This document shows positions 36,856-44,564 of a DNA stretch of 64,000 bases, piece after piece. The position numbers were made by a program, and so were the translations under genes. The stretch spans positions 2,418,001 to 2,482,000 of the forward strand of contig NZ_JAHLZY020000001.1 in NCBI RefSeq assembly GCF_018967865.2, read 5' to 3'. This stretch comes from Hymenobacter siberiensis (GTDB lineage Bacteria > Bacteroidota > Bacteroidia > Cytophagales > Hymenobacteraceae). Positions within the stretch are counted from its first letter, which is position 1. Each line of letters begins with the position of its first letter. A model generated the notes under the pieces. The model was given only the letters and a program-made list of their open reading frames with translations, was not told where the DNA came from and searched no databases.

Positions 36856-38361
36856 CTACGATTCTTCGTTCCAGGCGTCCAATTGCGCCAGAAAGGCCTC
36901 CGCATGGGCTAAGTGGGCGTCCCGCTTTGCTTCGCTCATCTTGTCGAACATCTTCACCAGCATACCCAGCCGGGGATTAGTGGTAAAAAAGTCGCGGTTG
37001 ACGTGCATGAAGCGCCAGAACAGGCCGTCCCAGGTGGCCTGCCAGTCGCCCTTGGGCCAGTCGCCCATCTTCAGCAGGTAGTTGCTACCGCTGATGTACG
37101 GCTTGGTGGTCATCAGGCCGCCATCGGCAAATTGGGTCATGCCGTACACGTTGGGCACCATCACCCAATCGTAGGCATCGATGTACATTTCCATAAACCA
37201 GCGGTGCACTTCGTCGGGGTCGAACTCGCAGATCAGCATGAAGTTGCCTATCACCATCAGCCGCTCGATGTGGTGGTTGTAGGCACCGGCCAGCACTTTC
37301 TTTATCACGATATCGACCGGCCCGATACCCGTGGTGCCGGTCCAGAACGCGGGCGGAATCCGGCGCTCGAAGCCCCAGAAGTTGCGGGTGCGCTGCTTGC
37401 GCCCCTCCCGCTCATACACGAGGCGGATGAACTCGCGCCAGCCCACTATCTGCCGCAGAAAGCCTTCCAGCGAGTTCAGGGGCACGTCGTGGCGGGCGGC
37501 GTGGGCGAGCGTCGCATCAATAATCTGCTGCGGGTTGAGCAGACCAATGTTCAGCATGGGCGTGAGCAGGGCGTGGTAGAGCACCGGCTCGCGGGCCACC
37601 TGGGCATCTTCGTACACGCCAAACTTGGCCAGCCGGTGCGCCAGAAAATTAGCCAGCCAGGCCTGGGCGGCTTCGTGGGTGGTGGGGTAGCGGAAATCGG
37701 CGGCCCGGCCGTAGTGGTCCGCAAAGTGGGTTTCAACGTAAGTAATAGCCTCGCTCACCTCGGCCGTGGGCGCGGGCCAGGGCAGCGCGGGCACGGTTTC
37801 GGTTTTGGGAAACTTCTCGCGGTTGTCGGTATCAAACGTCCATTTGCCGCCGGTGGGCTGCCCGTCGGGTTCCAGCAGCAGGCGGCGCTGCTTGCGTTGG
37901 GCCACGTAGAAATCGGTCTGGAAATACTTCTTACGCCCCGCGAAAAAAGCATCACCGTCCGCCCGCTCATTCAGGAAATTGGGGTTAGGATGCACCGTAA
38001 GGTCGATTCCGGCCAGTTGGGCCGCCTTTGAGATGCCCCGGCTCAGCCAGTCGTCCACCGGGTCGATGACGTGCAGCTCGCGCAATCCGGCGGCCGAGGC
38101 CTGGGCAATCCACTGGCGCACATCGGCGGCGGGCTGCCGCGCCTCCACGTACTGGCAGGTAAACCCGCGCGCTTCCAGCCGCCGCCAGTAGGCCTGCATA
38201 CTGGCCCGGTGCAGCACCAGCTTCTGCTGATGAAACCGAAAGTGGGTGAAAAACAGGGGTTCTTCAAGGAGCACCACCGGGCGGCTGGGTTGCAGAGCCG
38301 GGTGCTCGTCGTAGAGTTGATGGGGGAAAAGCAGGAGGGTTTCGGCCGGCGAGAGAGACAT
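36856..38361 (-). CDS. Photolyase-related protein of the FeS-BCP (PhrB-like) family without Fe-S ligands
   Basis: 501 residues. N-terminal antenna-type domain (LLLFPHQLYDEHPALQ) followed by the FAD-binding helical domain: FLRQIVGWREFIRLVYEREG, GAYNHHIERLMVIGNFML, YIDAYDWVMVPNVYGMTQFA, MTTKPYISGSNYLLKMG. This is the DPRP/FeS-BCP architecture of (6-4) photolyases such as Agrobacterium PhrB. PhrB holds a 4Fe-4S cluster with four Cys; this protein has only two Cys in total, and the usual CxxC segment after KMG is replaced by WPKGDWQATWDGLF. It must therefore work without that cluster. Probable light-dependent DNA repair; photoreceptor function is possible. Confidence 0.88.
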   Translation of the reverse strand: MSLSPAETLLLFPHQLYDEHPALQPSRPVVLLEEPLFFTHFRFHQQKLVLHRASMQAYWRRLEARGFTCQYVEARQPAADVRQWIAQASAAGLRELHVIDPVDDWLSRGISKAAQLAGIDLTVHPNPNFLNERADGDAFFAGRKKYFQTDFYVAQRKQRRLLLEPDGQPTGGKWTFDTDNREKFPKTETVPALPWPAPTAEVSEAITYVETHFADHYGRAADFRYPTTHEAAQAWLANFLAHRLAKFGVYEDAQVAREPVLYHALLTPMLNIGLLNPQQIIDATLAHAARHDVPLNSLEGFLRQIVGWREFIRLVYEREGRKQRTRNFWGFERRIPPAFWTGTTGIGPVDIVIKKVLAGAYNHHIERLMVIGNFMLICEFDPDEVHRWFMEMYIDAYDWVMVPNVYGMTQFADGGLMTTKPYISGSNYLLKMGDWPKGDWQATWDGLFWRFMHVNRDFFTTNPRLGMLVKMFDKMSEAKRDAHLAHAEAFLAQLDAWNEES

Positions 38362-38484
38362 ATAGCAACGTTATTGGCCCTATTGCTACAAACCTTCGGG
38401 GCGATGGTTCAGAAGCGCCATTGGTGGCCGTGCGTGGAGCCGGGGTCGCCGTGGATGTTGGCGCATGGAATGAAAATCCCAAAA

Positions 38485-38521
38485 ACAAAGAAAGCTGCCC
38501 GATTGAGCAGCTTTGCTTTGT
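38485..38521. terminator. Hairpin AAAGCTGC/GCAGCTTT
   Basis: The stem AAAGCTGC/GCAGCTTT is extended by ACAAAG/CTTTGT. It lies in the 386-base region between the photolyase start (38361) and the HsdR_N-like gene. The rest of this region holds a MITE and a palindrome, and no gene that I can support. Confidence 0.6.
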
Positions 38522-38545
38522 GTGGAAAATGATGGAGTTGTTTAG

Positions 38546-38663
38546 ATAGGACTTACGCAGTTGAAACACTAACAAACTGAAAAACAGCAATATAACAAAT
38601 ATGCGTCTTGAATGCAAGTCGTTGATTTTCAGGTTACATAGCTTTTGAAGTGCGTAAGTCCTA
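38546..38663. mobile_element. 118-bp MITE with the same ends as the IS701-like element at 43486, TTAG duplications
   Basis: Ends ATAGGACTTACGCA and TGCGTAAGTCCTA. TTAG stands at 38542-38545 and 38664-38667. The interior is AT-rich and non-coding. It is inserted in the TTTAG of a palindrome of the family seen uninterrupted at 30281, so site, duplication and ends are all visible. Transposition by the 43532 transposase is inferred from shared ends. Confidence 0.85.
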
Positions 38664-38727
38664 TTAGAAAGTCCCCGAACGGTCATGCTGCGCGCAGCGC
38701 AGCATGACCGTTCGGGGACTTTCTAAA
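38664..38727. repeat. Long near-perfect palindrome of the TTAGAAAGTCCCCGAACGG family
   Basis: Arms of about 30 bases, from TTTAGAAAGTCCCCGAACGG through TCATGCTGCGC, pair with their reverse complement ending TTTCTAAA. The left arm was split by the adjacent MITE. It lies at the 3' end of the HsdR_N-like gene. Confidence 0.85.
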
Positions 38728-38747
38728 CAGCTTCGATGGATGTTATA

Positions 38748-39851
38748 CTAAACAGCCACTTTCGTTTCGTGCTTTTGCACAGCGGCTCGAATGCGGGAAG
38801 CCATGCCGTATAAGTCGTCCAGCGAGGTGATGTCAACTCGCTCACCTCCTTCAATATCAAACAGCGTTACATACTTTTTGCTGCTGTTGAAATGAAGCCG
38901 GCAAATGGGCTTGCGATTGTTATCGTCCAACAAAATGCCACAGTACGATTGCACGTCCCGCATCACCACCCGATTCACTTGAACAGTTTTGCGCAGGATG
39001 GCCCGCACAATCATGAATCCTTCCGTTTCCTCAACGGTAGTTTCAATGTCCTTTTCCTTGCCGTCGGTGTCAGCGCTAATAGTCGTTTGCACTATCGGTG
39101 CTGCTGGCACATCGTTCACCAATAAGCTCTGTCCACTGGTATCAATCATCGCTGACCGCAACCGCATAGCTATTTTATCATTCAGAAACTGATGGAACGA
39201 ACGGTGCACCAAAATACTGAATTGCTCTTTGAGTTTGGGTGTCAACACGCCCTCGTACACTTGCTTCGACACGAAATTTATAAAATCGGCCGAAGGCTGA
39301 GTGAATTGCTCATCGAAGTATTTTTTAAAAGCCCGCATGTATTTGAGGTTGTATGCGGCAAAAAGCATGTCCTCAATATTGAAACTAGCTTTGCTGAGTT
39401 TTTTGATTTCAGCAACATCGTTTTCATTGAAGCTGGCGAGGTCGAATTCCAAAAAAGGCCGCTCATCCATTTTGTTGGCCTGTTCCAAATCGGTGAATAA
39501 CCGATAAACAAGACCATTGGTAAGAATAGCAATCCGCGCTTCCGTTACGTGGAAGTACCGAAACAGCTGGCTGGCATGATTGATATTGAGGTCGCTGCCA
39601 ACGTGCTTGCACTCAATTAGAATGATTGGCTTGCCATCGCGCATGATGGCATAATCAATCTTCTCCCCCTTCTTCGTGCCAATGTCACAAATAAACTCCG
39701 GCACTACTTCCGTGGGGTCAAATACGTTGTAGCCGAGGGCATTGATGAATGGCATTACCAACGCCGTTTTTGTGGCTTCTTCGGTCTGAATATGCGCAAT
39801 CTGCTTCTGGGCACGCGATGCCAGATTGGTTAGTTGGTCAATAAGCTCCAT
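38748..39851 (-). CDS. HsdR_N-type (PD-(D/E)XK) protein, stand-alone
   Basis: 367 residues. The N-terminal half matches type I restriction HsdR N-terminal nuclease-like domains: PEFICDIGTKKGEKIDYAIM, IILIECKHVGSDLN and FRYFHVTEARIAILTNGLVY hold the D and ExK residues of the PD-(D/E)XK fold. The C-terminal half (QFSILVHRSFHQFLNDKIAM) is less clear. No helicase, HsdM or HsdS is nearby, so it is not a full type I system. AT content is above that of its neighbours. A MITE and palindrome flank its 3' side and a 24-bp hairpin precedes it, suggesting acquisition. Confidence 0.8.
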   Translation of the reverse strand: MELIDQLTNLASRAQKQIAHIQTEEATKTALVMPFINALGYNVFDPTEVVPEFICDIGTKKGEKIDYAIMRDGKPIILIECKHVGSDLNINHASQLFRYFHVTEARIAILTNGLVYRLFTDLEQANKMDERPFLEFDLASFNENDVAEIKKLSKASFNIEDMLFAAYNLKYMRAFKKYFDEQFTQPSADFINFVSKQVYEGVLTPKLKEQFSILVHRSFHQFLNDKIAMRLRSAMIDTSGQSLLVNDVPAAPIVQTTISADTDGKEKDIETTVEETEGFMIVRAILRKTVQVNRVVMRDVQSYCGILLDDNNRKPICRLHFNSSKKYVTLFDIEGGERVDITSLDDLYGMASRIRAAVQKHETKVAV

Positions 39852-39893
39852 GAACTTAGGGGTTGATAGAAAAGTGGGTAAACTTATGAATTT

Positions 39894-39945
39894 CTGACTA
39901 ATAAAAAAGCCGCCTCGTTCCCGAGGCGGCTTTTTTATTAGTCAG
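39894..39945. terminator. Perfect 24-bp bidirectional terminator
   Basis: The arms CTGACTAATAAAAAAGCC plus GCCTCG and the exact reverse complement surround TTCC. Both sides have A/T runs. It ends the small secreted protein gene. Confidence 0.9.
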
Positions 39946-39967
39946 CGGCGGCCGAAGCCGACAGCAA

Positions 39968-40180
39968 CTACAGCTTAACGACAGCCACCGGCTTGGCGAC
40001 GGGCTTCACGGCGGCGGTTTTGGCGCCTTTCATGCAGCACGACGAGCCGGCGGCCATGCCGCCTTTCATGGCGCAAGCTTCTTTCTTATTTTTCTTTTCG
40101 GCTTTGGCTGGGCCTTCTTGGGCAAAAGCGGTGCTGCCGGCGAAGGCAAACAGGGCGAGGGCAAGCAGGGTCTTTTTCAT
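39968..40180 (-). CDS. Small secreted Lys/Ala-rich protein
   Basis: 70 residues. Signal peptide MKKTLLALALFAFAGSTAFA. The mature part is short, Lys-rich, with CAMKGGMAAGSSCCMKGAK and a Pro/Val/Lys tail. Three Cys residues could form disulfides or bind metal, but I do not recognise the family. It is followed by a strong terminator on its own strand. Confidence 0.75.
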   Translation of the reverse strand: MKKTLLALALFAFAGSTAFAQEGPAKAEKKNKKEACAMKGGMAAGSSCCMKGAKTAAVKPVAKPVAVVKL

Positions 40181-40356
40181 GGAAAACGAAATGGGGTGAG
40201 GGAAACAAAAAGGGAAAACGCACGGTTTTCAACCCTAAGATACACACCCGCCGCCTGTTTTCAAGGGCGGGGCGGGTGGAAGTTTTTTCTCCTGTTGCTC
40301 ACTAGTTGCCGCCCGCCTGGGTCCCGCCCGGCGGGGCCGGGGCGCGAGGCCCACCG

Positions 40357-42675
40357 ATGTCCCTTCGCCGCTACGCCCACATCACCCTGCTCGCATTGGG
40401 CCTGCTCACGGCCCTGAGCGCGTTCTTCGTTGCCCAGCTGCGGTTCAACTACAATTTCAACGACTTCTACCCCGCCGGCGACCCCGACCTGGACTACTAC
40501 CAGGGCTACACCCAGCGCTTCGGCAACGACAACGACTACCTACTGCTGGGCGTGGAAGCCCCCGCCGGCCGCACCGTGTTCGACCCCGCTTTCCTGGCCC
40601 AGGTCGATTCCCTGACCCGCCTGGCCGCCCGGCAAAAGGACGTGCGGCACGTCACCTCTCCCACCACCCTGGCCAACACCGTAGTCGAGGGCCTCGGCGT
40701 GTTCAGCGTGCCCTACCTGCACCCCGAAACCTACCGCGCCGACCCCGCCCGCCGCGCCGCCGACTCTACCCTGATTTATCGCACGCCGGGCCTCATCGGT
40801 AACGTGTTCAGCCCCGATGCCCGCGCCCTGACGCTGGTGCTTCAGCTCACCCCCGACCTCGAAAAGCCGCCCGGCGACTCCCTCTTCACGGCCCTGCGCA
40901 GCGGCCTGGCCCGCCTGCACATTCCCGACGCGCAGGTGCATTTCGCGGGCCGCATAGTGGCCCAGTCCGTGTTTGTGGATAGGCTGAAGTGGGAGCTGGT
41001 GGTGTTCATGTCGCTGTCGGTACTGCTCGTCACCGGGCTGCTCTGGCTCACGTTCCGAACGTGGTGGGGCGTGGTGCTGCCGCTGGTGGTGGTGCTGGGG
41101 GCCATTTCGTGGGGCCTGGCCATCATGGCGGCGTTTGGCGTCACCATCGATTTAATGACGGCTCTGCTCCCGCTCATGCTCTTCGTGGTGGGCATGAGCG
41201 ATACCATCCACATTATCAGCCGCTACGTGAGCGAGCTGGGCTACGGGGCCAGCAAGAGGGATGCCCTGCGCATCACCATCAAGGAATCAGGGTTTGGGTC
41301 GGGGCTATCGGCGCTCACCACCAGCCTGGGCTTTTTTACGCTGATGACCAGCACCATCCGGCCCATTCACAACTTCGGGCTGTTCACGGGCGTGGCCGTT
41401 ATTCTGGCCTTCATCCTCAGCTTCACGCTGCTGCCGGCCATGCTGGTGCTGCTGGGCAAGCCCCAGTTGCGCGAGCCGCGCCGCCAGGGCCACAGCTGGG
41501 ACGGCGTGCTCTCTCGCCTGTTCCGGCAGGTGCTGGTACGGCGGCGGCTGATTTTCACGGTGAGCGGGCTGGTGCTGGCGGTTTCCATCGGGCTGGCCAC
41601 GCGGGTGCACATCAATTCCTCGCTGCTCGATGACCTTTCCAAGAGCGACCCCGTGCGGCAGGATTTTGCTTTTTTCGACCGGCAGTTTGCCGGCGTGCGG
41701 CCCTTTGAGCTGGAGCTGAAACCAGCCCCCGGCCGCGATATCTACGACCTGGCCGTGCTGCGCCAGACCGAGCAAATCGAAGGCTACCTGGCCAGTACCT
41801 ACGGCCTGCGCTTCGCCGCCTCGCCCGTCACGCTGGTGAAATCAGTGCGGAAGGCCTTAAATGGTGGCGGCCTGGCCGAATACCGCCTCCCTACCGATAC
41901 GCTCGAGCTGAAAAGCCTGCGCAGCAAGCTCCGCCAGTTCCGCAAAAAGCCTGAATTCAGCGCCCTGGCCCTACCCGATGGCTCGGCCGGCCGCCTCACC
42001 GGCCGCATGGCCGACGTGGGCAGCATCCGGGCCGATAAGCTGAACGCTGCCCTGCGCCGCTACCTGCGCACCAGCACCGACACCACCGTGCTACGCACCC
42101 GCCTCACGGGCTCGTCCAACCTTATCGACAAGAACAACGAGAACCTGACGCTCAACATGATTCAGGGCATGGCCATCGACATTGCCATGGTCACGCTCAT
42201 TGTGCTGGCGCTGTTCAAATCCTTCCGCATGACCCTGGTGGTGCTCATTCCCAACCTGCTGCCCATCATCATCGTGGCCGGCGTGATGGGCCTGGCCGGC
42301 GTGAACATGAAGGTGAGCACGAGTATCATTTTCACCATCGCCTTCGGCATTGCGGTTGACGATACCATTCACTTTATCAGCAAGCTACGACTTACGCTGG
42401 GTAAGGAGCCGGATATTTTCAAGGCCGTGCGCTACACGTACCTGCTGGCCGGCAAAGCCGTTATCACCACCTCGCTGATTTTGGTGGGCGGGTTCTCCAC
42501 GCTGCTGTTCTCGAAGTTCGACGGCACGTTCTACGTCGGCCTGCTCATTGGCCTCACGCTGCTCTTCGGCGTGGTGGCCGAGCTGACGCTCCTGCCCCTG
42601 CTGATACTGTATTTCTACAAGCGGCCGAAGGTGGCGACGGCAAAACAACCGCTACCGGACCTGCTTAATAGGTAA
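40357..42675 (+). CDS. RND/MMPL-superfamily exporter
   Basis: 772 residues from the ATG at 40357. Two repeats of six membrane helices with a large periplasmic loop after helix 1 and another after helix 7. The SSD-like helices include LLPLMLFVVGMSDTIHIISR and VSTSIIFTIAFGIAVDDTIH, which hold the conserved proton-relay Asp residues. Such hopanoid- or lipid-type RND permeases move lipids or hydrophobic compounds to the outer membrane. Substrate unknown. Its 3' end overlaps the convergent lipoprotein gene by 11 bases. Confidence 0.93.
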   Translation: MSLRRYAHITLLALGLLTALSAFFVAQLRFNYNFNDFYPAGDPDLDYYQGYTQRFGNDNDYLLLGVEAPAGRTVFDPAFLAQVDSLTRLAARQKDVRHVTSPTTLANTVVEGLGVFSVPYLHPETYRADPARRAADSTLIYRTPGLIGNVFSPDARALTLVLQLTPDLEKPPGDSLFTALRSGLARLHIPDAQVHFAGRIVAQSVFVDRLKWELVVFMSLSVLLVTGLLWLTFRTWWGVVLPLVVVLGAISWGLAIMAAFGVTIDLMTALLPLMLFVVGMSDTIHIISRYVSELGYGASKRDALRITIKESGFGSGLSALTTSLGFFTLMTSTIRPIHNFGLFTGVAVILAFILSFTLLPAMLVLLGKPQLREPRRQGHSWDGVLSRLFRQVLVRRRLIFTVSGLVLAVSIGLATRVHINSSLLDDLSKSDPVRQDFAFFDRQFAGVRPFELELKPAPGRDIYDLAVLRQTEQIEGYLASTYGLRFAASPVTLVKSVRKALNGGGLAEYRLPTDTLELKSLRSKLRQFRKKPEFSALALPDGSAGRLTGRMADVGSIRADKLNAALRRYLRTSTDTTVLRTRLTGSSNLIDKNNENLTLNMIQGMAIDIAMVTLIVLALFKSFRMTLVVLIPNLLPIIIVAGVMGLAGVNMKVSTSIIFTIAFGIAVDDTIHFISKLRLTLGKEPDIFKAVRYTYLLAGKAVITTSLILVGGFSTLLFSKFDGTFYVGLLIGLTLLFGVVAELTLLPLLILYFYKRPKVATAKQPLPDLLNR

Positions 42676-43357
42676 CGCGGTGCTCATAAGTAGCACCCGG
42701 TGCCAGCCTGACGGTGTCGTGCACGGTCACCAATTGGCCGTTCACCTGCTTGTACGTTTTCAAGTCAACGGGCTGGTTGGCCGCTACCTCAATATCGGAA
42801 ACAGGCAAATGATTGAAGGTAAACACCACGCCGTACGTGAAGCGACTGCCTCTCTGGTAACTGCCCGTTGCAAAGGAATACTCCCCCCAATAGTCCCCTA
42901 TAATCTGCGCCGCGTTTGTGATGACGGGATGCACGAAGGCTTTGCGCGGCAGCAGCCAATTACTGATGATTGTCGTATCACGGCTTAGTTCAAGCCACGA
43001 GGCCCCTATCTGGTCGCGTCCCACCACGTATTTGCCAGCATCGGCTGAATAGACAATTTCAAAATATCCGTCTGTCAGTTCATCGTCCTGAAGATAGAAA
43101 TTGAGCCGGTAATCGCCTTGGCCATTCGTGGTTGCGTGAGCCTTAGTGCGGGTTTTGGCCGAAAATGCGCCGGCCCACTTCACCCAGATTATCTGCACCG
43201 GGAGGCCGGCGATGGGTGCAGTCCGGTTATCGGTAGTGAAGCGGCCGCTAATGGTGGTACAATGGTCATTGCAAGCAGGCTCCGCAATTTCATCTTTTTT
43301 GCAACCAGCACATAAAATGGCAGCGGCACATAGCAGCGAGGGGAAAGTGCGCTTCAT
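42665..43357 (-). CDS. Lipoprotein of unknown function
   Basis: 230 residues from the ATG at 43357. Lipobox LCAGC with KKDE after the Cys, typical of outer-membrane sorted Bacteroidota lipoproteins. The mature part (CTTISGRFTTDNRTAPIAGL, TTNGQGDYRLNFYL) looks like a carboxypeptidase-D-like or transthyretin-type beta-sandwich. An IS stands 128 bases upstream of its start. Confidence 0.8.
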   Translation of the reverse strand: MKRTFPSLLCAAAILCAGCKKDEIAEPACNDHCTTISGRFTTDNRTAPIAGLPVQIIWVKWAGAFSAKTRTKAHATTNGQGDYRLNFYLQDDELTDGYFEIVYSADAGKYVVGRDQIGASWLELSRDTTIISNWLLPRKAFVHPVITNAAQIIGDYWGEYSFATGSYQRGSRFTYGVVFTFNHLPVSDIEVAANQPVDLKTYKQVNGQLVTVHDTVRLAPGATYEHRVTY

Positions 43358-43485
43358 AGGTTGCGGACGGTTGGCTTGCCTGTATGAAAAGGAATACTCA
43401 AAAATATGCGTAGGCCACATCATTCTCAAACCAATCCTTCACACAATCAGACTTTTCACACTTGTTTTTTAGTGGAGTTGTTTAG

Positions 43486-44551
43486 ATAGGACTTACGCAT
43501 TTTGGGGTACTTTAAGCAAAACCGCCCGCTCATGCTGACCCAAACCGCTTACAGCGAGTACCTGCTCAGTACGCCCACGAACTACACCTGCACGCATTTG
43601 GCCGCCCATCTGCCCGATGTAAGCCACGACCAGGTGAATCGATTTTTGCGCATGAGCACACTGCCAGTCAACCAGTTGCGCGAATTAGTTCAGCCCTTGC
43701 TCCACGATTCGCCGGAGGCTTTTCTGCTCGTCGACGACAGCGTACAAGACAAACGCTACAGCCGCTTTATCGCCCTGGCCAAGCGGCAGTATTCGGGCAA
43801 CGTGCACGGCATGGTCACCGGCATTGGGCTGGTCAATTTGGTGCATAGCAGCGGCGAAGCCGGGGATTTCCTCCCCCTGGATTACCGCATCTACGCGCCC
43901 GACCAAGACGAACAGACGAAAAACGACCATTTTCTGGCCATGTTTGACCAGGTTGTGGCGGAGGGCAAACTACTGGCACGCACCATTTTATTTGATTCCT
44001 GGTATGCGGGCAGCACGAATTTGAAACGCATTCATCGTGCCGGTTGGACGTTTTTCACGACCCTGAAAAGCAACCGGTTGGTGAGCCTGGCCAAAGAAAG
44101 CGGCTACCAAGGCCTGACTACGCTGGAGCCGCCGCCCGGCGGTTGGAGTCAGGGCGTGGAAGTGCGCCTGAAAGAAGTGCCCTTTGGCGTAAAACTCTTC
44201 AAGCTAGTGGCCACGAACGGCGACATTGAATGGGTTATTACCAACCACTTGGCTGCTCATCTGACCCGCGAAATGGTGATTGAAGCCGTGCAGGTGCGTT
44301 GGCAGGTCGAGGAGTTTCACCGCAGCTTCAAACAGTTGACGGGGTCAGAGAAGTGCCAGTGCCGAAAGGAGATGGCGCAACGCAACCACTTGGCCTGTTG
44401 TTACTTGGCCTGGGTATCGCTGCGTCAACACGCCCGCCGCATGGGGCAAACTATTTATCAGGCGCACCAACAGCAATGGGCACCCTACCTGCGGCAGCTG
44501 CTCCAAAAGCCAATCATTCAAGCACTTGTATAGTCGAGTGCGTAAGTCCTA
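43486..44551 (+). mobile_element. IS701-like insertion sequence with TTAG target duplications
   Basis: 1,066 bases. Ends ATAGGACTTACGCA and TGCGTAAGTCCTA. TTAG at 43482-43485 and 44552-44555 is a 4-base duplication. The same target sequence GTTGTTTAG is seen at the MITE at 38546. One intact transposase fills the element. It lies 14 bases upstream of the MpaB-like gene. Confidence 0.88.
43532..44533 (+). CDS. IS701/IS4-like transposase
   Basis: 333 residues from the ATG at 43532. DDE fold: first Asp in EAFLLVDDSVQDKRYS, second in TILFDSWYAGSTNLK, and a Glu in RWQVEEFHRSFKQLTGSEKC, in the order and spacing of IS701/IS4-like transposases. The reading frame is intact and the ends of the element are preserved, so it could still be active and could mobilise the MITE at 38546. 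Confidence 0.9.
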   Translation: MLTQTAYSEYLLSTPTNYTCTHLAAHLPDVSHDQVNRFLRMSTLPVNQLRELVQPLLHDSPEAFLLVDDSVQDKRYSRFIALAKRQYSGNVHGMVTGIGLVNLVHSSGEAGDFLPLDYRIYAPDQDEQTKNDHFLAMFDQVVAEGKLLARTILFDSWYAGSTNLKRIHRAGWTFFTTLKSNRLVSLAKESGYQGLTTLEPPPGGWSQGVEVRLKEVPFGVKLFKLVATNGDIEWVITNHLAAHLTREMVIEAVQVRWQVEEFHRSFKQLTGSEKCQCRKEMAQRNHLACCYLAWVSLRQHARRMGQTIYQAHQQQWAPYLRQLLQKPIIQALV

Positions 44552-44564
44552 TTAGAAATACGAT

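Noticed and set aside
38748..39851. Complete type I restriction-modification system
   Set aside because: No HsdM, HsdS or helicase genes are present on either side.
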